From positions 94,368,406 to 94,432,405 of the forward strand of contig CP154956.1 in NCBI GenBank assembly GCA_039621445.1: a stretch of DNA of 64,000 nucleotides. The letters run 5' to 3'. Source of the DNA: Euglena gracilis (Eukaryota; Euglenida; Euglenophyceae; Euglenales). Below the pieces are notes generated by a model, which had not been told where the DNA came from, ran no database searches, and saw nothing but the letters and a program-made list of their open reading frames with translations. Made by a program: the position numbers and the translations under genes. This document shows positions 1 to 8,806 of the stretch, piece by piece. Each line of letters opens with the position of its first letter. The stretch's first letter is position 1.

Positions 1-18
1 AAAGATTTGAAGATTTTA

Positions 19-88
19 ACTCCGATAGGAGAACACAGTATTTCCGCCTGTCACGCGGAAGACCCGGGTTCAATTCCCGGCCGGAGAG
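19..88 (+). tRNA. tRNA-Asp(GTC)-like gene, D-arm degenerate
   Basis: The anticodon arm is perfect: stem TCCGC (43-47), loop CTGTCAC with anticodon GTC at 50-52, stem GCGGA (55-59). The T-arm is also perfect: CCGGG, loop TTCAATT, CCCGG (64-80). This matches eukaryotic tRNA-Asp. The acceptor stem pairs CTCCG (20-24) with CGGAG (82-86) but has flanking mismatches, and the D-arm region (about 26-40) does not fold into a normal D stem. It could be a diverged functional gene, a pseudogene, or a tRNA-derived head of a repeat. A polyC tract follows directly. Confidence 0.6.
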
Positions 89-149
89 CCCCCCCCCCGC
101 AGCTCAAATTCGCATACAATTTTTCTTACACACTCCACCCCCCCAGACC

Positions 150-670
150 AACAGGCGCGACAAGGACAACTTCTCAGCACCTCCCCCCAAGGTGTGCACT
201 CTAGGAGAAATTTCCACTCAACCAACAACCAAACACAAAAGGAAATAACTGAAACCAAACTAACCACCACCCCCGCGCCTATGGCGCTCCCGCCACTCAA
301 GCGCATATGGCACCCCTCCCCCCACGCCTTTGGCGCCTCCCTGCGCATATTGCGCAAAGTGTGTATAGCACAGACGCTGCGCCTATGGCGCCACCCACCC
401 TCGCGCATAGCGCAAAGCTTGCGCATAATCCCCCGCCCCGCGCTGTAAGGCGCCCCCAACCACCGCGCCTATGTCGCTCACACCCCCGCGCATATTGCGC
501 TCATCGCGTGCCTATTGTTTTGCACACCGCGCATAGCGCACACCTCCCCACCGCGCATATTGCGCAGCCCGCAAACAGCCCCCCCCACAAGATGCGCCAC
601 CCCCGCCCCCACCCGTGCATAGCGCAAATCGTGCACAATTGCGTATATCTTACAAATGGGTATCTGCCCA
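150..670 (+). pseudogene. Fragment of the A/B retroelement family (protease-pol linker), rich in GCGC palindromes
   Basis: Positions 199-232 closely match element B at about 36724-36756 (shared ...TTTCCACTCAA), the linker between protease and pol. Downstream, a plus frame reads Ala/His/Ser/Pro-rich (AHIAQ, APMAP, AHSA units), the same composition as the pol N-terminus of element A (about 18750-18850, minus). The stretch is packed with short palindromes such as GCGCATATTGCGC (343-355) and GCGCCTATGGCGC (379-391). No catalytic domain is visible. I read it as a relic of another family member; the limits are approximate. Confidence 0.45.
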
Positions 671-1217
671 ACCCAACCATATTCTTTTGGGAATAAGTAA
701 CAAAGATGTTTGTGTACATATTTCACAATGGCATTTTTGTTGTTGATTTGCAAACCACATGCTCAAAATGCAGATTTGGTTTACTTAAGCAACAAAAGTA
801 GCCATCCCCCCTTCTTTGACTACGAACTTGTTGGTCAAATTGGCGAACACGAAAGGTGTTTTGATCATTCAAGCGCACAATTGCGCTCACTTCAAAGTTA
901 TTTGCAAAAACACAAGGTGTGTGATAAGTTTTTGGGATACATTGCAAATACTGCATTTTTCCCATGAACTTGCACAGCTTTGTGAAGAACAGCTATTTTG
1001 TGAACAAAATGGCCTTTTTCTTATTGCAGAAGTGAATCCCGATAGGGAAATAAGTTGAATTCCTTGAGAAAACCTGCAACATAGTTGCCCCCCCCCAAAC
1101 AAATGAAGAAAATTCATTCAAACGTGCATTTTTGTGGATTTAAACACTTAGCCTTAGGTCTATGTGACCAATATACCCTATGTCGTGCAAGGCCTATGGG
1201 CCATTACCCATGTAAAG
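671..1217. other. No recognisable gene
   Basis: AT-richer sequence with only short unrelated open frames and a polyC tract near 1088. I see no domain, RNA gene or repeat shared with the rest of the window. Confidence 0.5.
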
Positions 1218-1470
1218 TTTTCTGAGATGTCTTTTTTCTGGGAATTCACTTGGATTTTCTGGCTTCAGCCCTTCAAAATGCCACTTCTTTTGTAACCTTC
1301 CGCCGGAACTTCCACCAGTAAAACCCAATGCAAGGCATCAAAACAAAGTCTTCCAAGACGTTTTGAACAAGGTATTCAGCTTTTTGCCACCTACAAAGTG
1401 AAATGGCAATTTTTTGTGTGAATTAGGCTTTGCTCTTCCTAATTTTTGCTGGTGCCAGCCGCCCTCCCAC
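1218..1470. repeat. Element T copy 1, left terminal direct repeat
   Basis: 253 bp, matching 2552-2805 almost base for base. It starts TTTTCTGAGATG and ends CCGCCCTCCCAC. Confidence 0.85.
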
Positions 1471-2551
1471 ACACCCCTCCCAGGCCAATGCCGACAACCC
1501 ACGAAGTTGGGCGGCTGGCATTGATCTGGGGATTTTGGTCTGGGGGTGGTTTTTTTTTTCGGGGGGGGGGGCGCTGTCGAGGGTGTAATGTACAACAAAA
1601 CCGATTAAAGCGTAAAGCAGCTGCTGCCAGCAATCCCAGCCAATACAACACAATCCTCCATGACCCCCCCTTGCCCACTCCTGGGCCCATTTGGGACGCC
1701 ATCTGAGGAACCTGTGGTTTCCCCCCAGAAACCACAAGTTATCCCAGAAGGCCCCCCAGAAGCCCAGGCTGGCTCGGGTTGCCAATTGTGAATGCCAGGG
1801 CAGGGCCCCCTTGAAGCGGCACCCACAAAATGGCAGGGCCAGGCACCAACATTTTCAAAAATCCAAAACTGACATTTAAATTCTGACAATTGATTCTGCA
1901 AATCGTTTTCTGACATTGACATGTTGAACTTTCTTCTGCCCAAAATTGTGTGCATTGATCCGAGCCGAATCAGGTACCATTGACTGCCCAAAGGATTTAC
2001 AACACAAGTGGACAATTGAAATTGAGTTGCACAGTGTGTGGTGTGGCATAAGGGGCTGCTGGGCCCAAAAATGCTAAAGCATTTGCCTCCCAACCCATCA
2101 CAGCAGTACAGAACTTTGGGACTGGAAATGACATGTGCATTTTGCCTGGTGTGTCCTGGGGCTGCTGGGCCCAAATTTGCTTTTGGAAAGTGCCTCCCAA
2201 CCCATAAATGGTGTGGCAAAAGGGGCTACGTGGCCCGAACTTTCCAGCAACGGACTCCCAACCCAAACAAAAGCACAAACTGCAGAAAACTGTCACAGAA
2301 TCTGTTCCAAATGTTTTCAACCATCCAACACCCAGCTGCAAATTACAATCTGCAGCATGAGCAGGGTGTCCATCAGCAGTACATACCACAGCTTACTGCA
2401 GGTTCTGGAGGTTGTTGATCTCCTCCTCCTCCTTGGATTCCTCCTCCTGCTGCTGGCAGCCCCAGCTGCATTTCACTTCTAAATGTCTTTCTTCGATGGT
2501 TCTTTCACTGATACTTGAACAACATGCCTTGGCAAGCCAGAATACCTTGAG

Positions 2552-2805
2552 TTTTCTGAGATGTCTTTTTTCTGGGAATTCACTTGGATTTTCTGGCTTC
2601 AGCCCTTCAAAATACCACTTCTTTTGTAACCTTCCGCCGGAACTTCCACCAGTAAAACCCAATGCAAGGCATCAAAACAAAGTCTTCCAAGACGTTTTGA
2701 ACAAGGTATTCAGCTTTTTGCCACCTACAAAGTGAAATGGCAATTTTTTGTGTGAATTAGGCTTTGCTCTTCCTAATTTTTTGCTGGTGCCAGCCGCCCT
2801 CCCAC
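2552..2805. repeat. Element T copy 1, right terminal direct repeat
   Basis: 254 bp; it differs from the left repeat by about one substitution and one extra T in a T-run. It is followed by ATGTGATGTGG, which is unrelated to the left flank. Confidence 0.85.
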
Positions 2806-5580
2806 ATGTGATGTGGTCCATGGGTCCATAGGACCAATTTGCACAAATTGCAAGGACCAAAAGGACCAAAGGTCCACAAATCCATGTTATAAAGTGAAAA
2901 GTTCATAGGACCTCAAAAAATGGCACAAAAAGCCATATTACATGGCTGAAAGTGGCTGAATTGGCCAAAACAAGCCAAATAAGCTAGTTTTATGCAGATT
3001 TGCATAAGTGTCACTTTGGCATAGCCTCAAAACCACCACAAAAGCTTCAAAATTTCTGGCACCTCGTACCATGAGGTTTTGACTGTATGTAGTAGTGCCT
3101 ATCAGATAGAAACCAAAAGTTGTCTTTCTAGAATAAGTTATGGAAGCCTATAGCAAAAGCTCACTCACACAGCCAAAAGATGAACTAGAGTAGGAACGGA
3201 CTACAAGTGTGAATACCTGAATACTTCGATCTACGCTACCTTCTGGAACACGAATCATTCGGCGATATTACCGATTTTTGTTTTGAATCTGTGTTAGCGT
3301 TGATTGACTTTACCGCAAGCAAGCAACATCGCCGGTACGTTATTTAAAAAGCAGATGTTGTGCGTTGCTAAAAAAAGGAAAATTTGAGAGAAAAATTACG
3401 TCAACACGAACAAAAGCAAAAACTAAAACAACCCGTTTACTAAGAGTAGAAGCAAATGGGTAGGCAGGCACCACGTTCCACATGTGTAGGTGGAGGGGCA
3501 GGGACTATCGTGCCTCTCGTCCTACCTTATTGTGCGGGGTATCCAGGTATCCGCAACACTTTTTTTGGGGCCACCCCAACAATTGCTCTTTGATGTGCGG
3601 CTCATTTACACGCCCACAACTTGTTTTTGCTCATCTTTCTTTGGCGTACCCGTTGCGCGGCGCACTTTCTGGGCGTGGGCTTCAGGATCCGCCATTTCGC
3701 TAAATTCCACAACATAACTTCAGAATCCCAAGCCTCCAAGCCTCTTCGTGGTGATACGCAACTTCCAACAAACGATATCAACACACGCCTGAGTCTCACA
3801 AGATGTGCCTGCAGGTTTTGGACATTGGTTGTGGACACTTGCAGTTGTGGTGAGGAGTTGTCATAAATTTTCTTATGGCCTGCCCAATTTGCCAGCAGTA
3901 TTTCGAACTTTCAACCTCCAGCCCCGGGATACCTCCTTTTGAAAATCTAGACCATTTAGGAAAATACACGCGTGTGAGGAACACTTTTTCGTAGTGTGGT
4001 GACAAACCATTAAGGAGTTGAACGCTTCTGCCAAAGCGGGCAACCGAACCATACCCTACCCTTTTTGGGTTTTTCCATCTTGTCAAAAAAATGAGGAGAA
4101 CGAAATGGTTCCCTTTTGGTAGGAGAAAACAAAAGAACACCTTTGCCAAGTGAGAAATGGTTTCTCAAAATTATTTTTGCGAAAAGAACGAAGAACAAGA
4201 TTATGCAACATTTAACGTTTGGATAAACAAACCAAACAAAAGAGAATCTGTGTGTAACCTGCAACTCGTGTTAAAATCAATTTTGCAGTAATTTTCCAAA
4301 AACGACGTAAATAAGGTTCACAATGAAATTTATATGTGTATCACAGCCCAAACTGGTAAAGTGCAAGCAAGGCAACTGACACAAATCGGGGGTATGTTAC
4401 AAAAAATGCAACACTTTCAAATGACGTTCTGTGCATCGTTGCTCTTCCTTCCTCTCTACCGTATTCATGTTCCGCCAACCTCTTTTCATTGAAAGTTGTA
4501 GTGAATGGTGCATATATTGTGATGGTGGTGTTGCTTTATTTCTCGCGTTGGGGATTTGACAGAGAAGGTGAAAAACGCAGAAGAATGCAATAAATACAGT
4601 TATATGGAGGTGATTTGGTATGATTACGTACCCGCATGACACAAACAAAAAGCTGCAAAAGCTGCATTCAAAAGCACATGACAACAAAAGTTTCTCGGGA
4701 GTTTACAAACACCGCAAAAGAGCAAAATAGGGCCAAAATTATGGATCAGACAGAATGAGGTCAAAGTGCAAACCCATTATTTCTTCCATTCCTCTGTTTC
4801 AACCGGCAAAACAGACTGTCCATTCAACTGTGCCCTTTTTATTTTAATTGCAGAAAGGTTGGCAAAGGATAAATATTCTCAAACTAATGGACCATGGCCG
4901 CGCCGTCGTTCGCGGCCGCCCGTGTACCGAATGTCAGCCCAAACAATAGAACAACAAACAAACTAGCCGGGAAAAATTTACAATATCTGATGGGCCGAAG
5001 GAGACATTTCCCATTCCAAAACAGAACATTTCAACGTACCTGAAAAGATTCACACCCAACTTTTCCCTCAAAGTTTACTTATTTGACACCGGGATGTAAC
5101 CTATAACAACAGTAAGAAAGAACGACAAGAGCCCGAAGGTTGAAGTTCAAAATTTTGTCAATGTATTTAAATTTTATCGATGAAAACAGTTTTTTCTTCT
5201 TTAATTGAATGCATGAATGTAAAGGTTGACTTGCTGTTTGGTGCCCGCTCAAAATAACAAACCCAAGTGATCCTTCACCCAGATTATCACTTCGACTTGC
5301 AGTTTTTCTTTCCATCAACCTTTATAAACTATTTCTGAGGACTGGTCCAACGCGTGATGCTCAACGCGCAGGTCAGGACCAAAAAAGAGGTTGGTTTTTT
5401 GAGGTTGTATGAAGATGCATCCACGTATGCCGCCTTTTTCCAGGCATTTTCCATGTTCCCCACCAGCGCTCATGGTTTGTACACCCGTAGCGATGGCTCG
5501 AAAGCCTCCGCGGTTGTACAGGGTCCTTCGGCGCACCCATGACGACAGTTCAGGTCCCCGTCACGTCCTCCAAGGGGGGG
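2806..5580. other. Long stretch with no supported gene
   Basis: Contains only short, overlapping frames on both strands without motifs. It starts with reiterated GGACCAA/AAGGACC words (2818-2880) and is otherwise unique AT-rich DNA, with a small GC island containing NotI-like GCGGCCGC (about 4900-4920). Small exons cannot be excluded by eye. A G-run (5574-5585) marks the start of the inverted-repeat block. Confidence 0.5.
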
Positions 5581-5924
5581 GGGGGCAAAGATGTGCAAAT
5601 GGTTTCGTTCCCTCTTTCAGCCAGAAACGATGAGGTTTTGAAAGTGGATGATGACCAACACCAACACCCCCAGCAATGGCAAGGTGTGCTGGTTTGGACA
5701 GCGGTGTCTATACCCATACTGTCCGTACCAGCACCCAGCCAACTGGTGGGGGCACACCCAAATAGTGCAGCCCACAGAGGGGGGCTCCCCATGGGGAGAG
5801 CGGGGCAGACCGACGGGGGAACAGGGCATGTGCAAGTATGGGATTGCATGCTGGTGGAGGACCACCTCCTGCCCGTATGCCCATCCCATCGAGAACAGCA
5901 ACGGGAGACAGCAACACAACTGGG
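5581..5924 (+). repeat. Left arm of a large inverted repeat
   Basis: This 344-bp arm reads as the reverse complement of 6579-7212, except that the right arm has about 286 extra bases (6851-7136). Arm identity is high, with scattered substitutions. Both arms encode the same double CCCH zinc-finger segment in opposite orientation. The spacer between arms is about 650 bp. Confidence 0.85.
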
Positions 5925-6460
5925 AACCACACCGAGAGCAAAGAGCCCAGGGTGGGTCCAAAGGGTCGGGGAAGCAGCAGCAACAGCAGCAGCCCAGCAA
6001 GCAGCAGCGGAAAGCATTTCCTTCCCAGGGGGACCCGGCGGGCTGTGGTGGTAAACAGGGCCCACTGCAGGTGACACCGGTACCTGCCGGCCCGCAGTGG
6101 AGGAGTAGGCCCCTTACCACCCCGAGCACCTCTTGGGAACGAAATCGAGCAGCAACAGAAGCAGCAGCAGCAGCAGCCAGAAAGGGGAGCCGAAAACCCA
6201 AGGGGGAGGGGAAGGGCAAGGAAAACACAAAACGGAAGTTTGAAGTCCCAGTGAAGATGGGGTCGTACAATTATTGGGAGTTGCGCCGAAGAAAGGGCCA
6301 GAAGCGGAATGCAGCGCCAGGCCTTAAAGCAAACAGAAGCCAAAGTGCATCTAAGGGAGGGTCCGAGCTGGGCTGGGTGGGTGGGGGTACCCCAGGGGAC
6401 CTGGTCAGGGCTGGACGGGGAAGGTCATCTCGATGCTGCAGAAGGACCCCCGGCTGGTGA
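5648..6460 (+). CDS. CCCH-type double zinc-finger protein segment, Gln/Lys-rich tail
   Basis: A 270-aa open frame with two CCCH fingers: C14-x5-C20-x4-C25-x3-H29 and C62-x5-C68-x6-C75-x3-H79. CCCH fingers of this spacing usually bind single-stranded RNA. The fingers are followed by a Gln run, a Gly/Ser/Lys-rich stretch and a basic KRK segment, consistent with an RNA-associated nuclear or cytoplasmic protein. The first ATG is arbitrary: a eukaryotic gene could have upstream exons, and a second frame is open just upstream (5539-5650). The frame runs out of the inverted-repeat arm at 5924 into unique spacer. It could be a host gene, a captured fragment or a transposon-borne nucleic-acid-binding protein. 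Confidence 0.5.
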   Translation: MMTNTNTPSNGKVCWFGQRCLYPYCPYQHPANWWGHTQIVQPTEGGSPWGERGRPTGEQGMCKYGIACWWRTTSCPYAHPIENSNGRQQHNWEPHREQRAQGGSKGSGKQQQQQQPSKQQRKAFPSQGDPAGCGGKQGPLQVTPVPAGPQWRSRPLTTPSTSWERNRAATEAAAAAARKGSRKPKGEGKGKENTKRKFEVPVKMGSYNYWELRRRKGQKRNAAPGLKANRSQSASKGGSELGWVGGGTPGDLVRAGRGRSSRCCRRTPGW

Positions 6461-6576
6461 GCCAGATGGCGGACCTCCTCGGCTGCTCCGCGGAGGAGAT
6501 CCTGGCACAGCTCAAAAAGAAGGACATCTCCGCCATCGGGGCCCTCATCGAGGAAATCGCCCAGCGGTGTGCATCC
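6433..6576 (+). CDS. Short GC-rich helical segment (unknown)
   Basis: One frame encodes about 48 residues with the look of a compact three-helix module (LVSQMADLLG...EEILAQLKKKD...ALIEEIAQRC). Third positions are strongly G/C-biased, unlike the neighbouring DNA. It ends exactly where the right inverted-repeat arm begins. UBA/CUE-like helices are one possibility, but the signature residues are not clear enough to assign. Confidence 0.3.
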
Positions 6577-6578
6577 AG

Positions 6579-7212
6579 CCCAGTTGTGTTGCTGTCTCCC
6601 GTTGCTGTTCTCGATGGGATGGGCATACGGGCAGGAGGTGGTCCTCCACCAGCATCCCATCCCATACTTGCACATGCGCTGTTCCCCCGTCGGTCTGCCC
6701 CGCCCTACCCATGTGGAGCCCCCCTCTGTGGGCTGCACTATTTGGGTGTGCCCCCACCAGTTGGTTGGGTGCTGGTACGGACAGTATGGGTATAGACACC
6801 GCTGTCCAAACCAGCACACCTTGCCATTGCTGGGGGTGTTGGTGTTGGTGTGAATGTGTCCACCTTTGGTGTGGTTACCTCCAAACTGCGGTGGCAAAAT
6901 CAAGCTTGCGCTGTCACGACGCGACCGCGTGCGAGGCGGGTGGTGGGGAGTGTGTGTAGAAGTTGATTTTCCGGTGCCTCGGAGTGTGGTCCAGCCTTTG
7001 GCACTGTTTGCTTTGCCTTTGATGTCAAGCCTGGCCCTGCCATCAGTATCGGGAAATCAATTAGGAATCAGCCGTTTGGGATATCAAGCCGTCGACAAAA
7101 GGGATGGCGAATATCGCGCAACCACCAGGCTGCTGGGGTCATCATCCACTTTCAAAACCTCATCGTTTCTGGCTGAAAGAGGGAACGAAACCATTTGCAC
7201 ATCTTTGCCCCC
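6579..7212 (-). repeat. Right arm of the large inverted repeat, with a 286-bp insertion
   Basis: It is the reverse complement of 5581-5924 in two blocks (7212-7137 and 6850-6579). The extra 6851-7136 is absent from the left arm. The arm ends at 7212, exactly where the A-prime gag fragment begins, so one rearrangement boundary serves both. Confidence 0.85.
6593..6903 (-). pseudogene. Inverted copy of the CCCH zinc-finger segment
   Basis: The minus-strand frame repeats both CCCH fingers of the plus-strand copy with a few substitutions (for example GMGCWW for GIACWW); all zinc ligands are kept. Downstream of the second finger the frame leaves the repeat and runs through the antisense of 6271-6578, which carries no relation to the plus-strand tail. 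I treat it as a duplicated partial gene. Confidence 0.5.
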
Positions 7213-7541
7213 AATTGATGGGACAAAGCTTGCAAACCATGTTGCATGTTGGAGAAAATTGCATCATTGAGGGATTGTGTTTGACACATGGCTTCACTCA
7301 CTTTTTGGAAGTGTTGTGGCAAATGTGCCTGCAAATGTGTGTCCAAACCTTGACGCAAAGTTTCTAGGTCCACATTGGTGGATTGAAAATTTGTTTGGCA
7401 ATATTCACCAACATCACGCACATAACGCCAAAGGTAATTGAGCTTGTGTTCTACAACCTTTTGGTTGTTCTCATCAAAATCCAAAACCTTGTTAAGTTTC
7501 ATAGCGCAATCCGCTACACAAGTGTGGACATGGGGAATTTG
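7213..7541 (-). pseudogene. Gag fragment of host element A-prime (downstream half)
   Basis: It encodes about 107 residues nearly identical to element A gag at about 23370-23695 (HVHTCVADC ... QALSHQL). It abuts element A's 3' LTR through the target duplication ATTTG (7537-7541). The upstream half of the same gag resumes at 25047. At its other end homology stops at 7212, where the CCCH inverted repeat begins, so the rest of A-prime is missing. Confidence 0.8.
7537..7541. repeat. Target-site duplication of element A (left)
   Basis: ATTTG immediately left of the 3' LTR, repeated at 25047-25051 immediately right of the 5' LTR. Five bases is usual for Ty3/Gypsy integrases. Confidence 0.75.
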
Positions 7542-7973
7542 AGTGTACGTCCTACCTTTACGCTTTCGCCCTTTGGTGCGCAGGAAAAGATATAGGTAGG
7601 AGTAACAAGAAAAAAATATAAAATAAAATATAAAAGTTGTATTGCCCTTTTCCCCAATTAAGAGGCAGAGCACAAGACAGGGGAGGAGCCCTATGGGCTA
7701 CGGACCAGACAAAGTGACAAATGTCCTTTCAGGACTTCAAATGTGAAAAATGAGACTTGGAGATCAAGTCTTGCAAAGTCAAAATGAAAAGCAAAGAATA
7801 CCACCTGTGGAGAGGAGAACCAGAATTAGGCTTTGGTATTCCTAATTCAGGCCGTTGGCCATCTGTAGGAATACCACCTAGCATAGTACTGTGTATGGGG
7901 CTCAGAGCTATATCTGGCCGTAGGCTTATACCTACATACACAGTACCATGGCCTTACGGCTGCCTGGTACACA
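7542..7973 (-). repeat. 3' LTR of element A
   Basis: 432 bp. Read on the minus strand it begins TGTGTACCAGG and ends ACGTACACT, giving near-perfect terminal inverted bases (GTGTAC/GTACAC). The start is set by the abutting polypurine tract, the end by the target duplication. It differs from the 5' LTR only near 7597-7604. Confidence 0.9.
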
Positions 7974-7983
7974 TCCCCCTCCC
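7974..7983 (-). other. Polypurine tract of element A
   Basis: The minus strand reads GGGAGGGGGA directly before the 3' LTR, the expected plus-strand priming site for reverse transcription. Confidence 0.85.
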
Positions 7984-8806
7984 AGGGCTATGCCCGATTT
8001 CCCTACTGGACCAGGCCAGTCGGAACGCCGGACACAGTCCTGGGGACGGGGACATGTCACAGGGCCGTTTGCGGCTTTTGGTTCTCCCGTCACCAGGGGT
8101 GTGGGAAGGAAATTGCGAAATAACGCAAAAACGCGCAAAAGTGGTTAACCGCTTATGCGGTGCCTACTTATTGCGGCAAAGGGGTGGAAGCAGAAGAGCC
8201 CATTGGGAAATGGGGCTGGAAGGTTTCCATTCCAGAAAGTCCCATCCACCCAGTTTGGGGTGTGTCAATGACACGCAGGGAGGTCTCATTCCATAATCGG
8301 AAAAGATTGAAGGGTGGGGTGTGGAAGGGGGGGGCACCTGGCCAGTCATATCTGACCAGGGAGAAAGACCTATTTACAAAACCAACTGCCGGCGACAGCG
8401 AGATTTTGCCCCGGGGGTAAAGGAGAGAGAAGTGGGGGGCTGGTCAAAAGACCTTAGGAGAAGTTTTGCTGTCTGGCAGTCTTATGTGGCCTTATAGCCG
8501 AAAAGTAACAAGTTGGGGGCTATTATTACGGTGTGCGCGCTGTACGCTGTGTGTCTTCTTACTGGCGGCGTATACCGCTAGGAGAAGGCTTCACAGCGCT
8601 GCTCGGACACGGTGTTGTCGATGGGGTATCCCCAGAGGCATATACCTCGATAGACGGGCAGTAGCCTAAAAGAGAGGAGATAATATGTAAAGTAAAAATA
8701 CATATTGGCAGATGTGCCTGGTATAGATACCGAATACAGGGCCTATAGGCCTGATGGAAAGGTCAGAAAAGGATCCATGGACCTGTGGCCTGTAAGCCTG
8801 GGGTAT
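7984..8806 (-). other. 3' untranslated region of element A
   Basis: About 820 bp between the end of the 1413-aa ORF and the PPT. It has only short frames, plus several small palindromes. I see no further gene. Confidence 0.6.

Larger units (their letters stand above)
1218..2805. mobile_element. Element T, copy 1: 1.6 kb non-autonomous element with terminal direct repeats
   Basis: It is bounded by direct repeats of 253 and 254 bp (1218-1470 and 2552-2805) and is nearly identical over its length to 46713-48298. The internal part has no convincing gene; the open frames on both strands are short, Gly/Trp/Pro-rich and lack motifs. The two long terminal repeats recall a TRIM (miniature LTR element) or a Penelope-type pseudo-LTR. 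The outer ends TTTTCTGAG and CTCCCAC are not the usual TG...CA, and I see no tRNA-matching PBS. A purine-rich stretch on the minus strand (about 1462-1482) could be a PPT. No target duplication is evident at this copy. Confidence 0.7.

Noticed and set aside
276-640. CRISPR array or HIP1-like bacterial repeats
   Set aside because: The palindromes are irregularly spaced, without constant repeat-spacer periodicity, and the context is eukaryotic retroelement DNA.
307-696. A 129-aa open frame at the window start as a novel Ala/His/Pro-rich gene
   Set aside because: The composition is produced by the GCGC palindromes and matches the retroelement pol linker; both strands are open here for the same reason.
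1605-2219. Minus-strand 204-aa frame inside element T (and 47099-47713) as a transposase gene
   Set aside because: Conserved only because the two copies are nearly identical DNA; no motif, and opposite-strand frames are equally open.
5550-6343. Long minus-strand frames antisense to the CCCH segment
   Set aside because: They are Cys/Leu/Pro-rich shadows of the Gln- and Gly-rich plus-strand frame and lack zinc-finger spacing.
7544-7973. Defining the LTR as TG...CA only
   Set aside because: With ends at TG the flanking bases do not give matching duplications; including AG (7542-7543) gives ATTTG on both sides and puts the PBS directly adjacent.
7757-8296. A 179-aa plus-strand frame over the 3' LTR
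   Set aside because: It crosses the LTR/PPT boundary, and the LTR copy at 24830 gives a different end; it is a chance frame.
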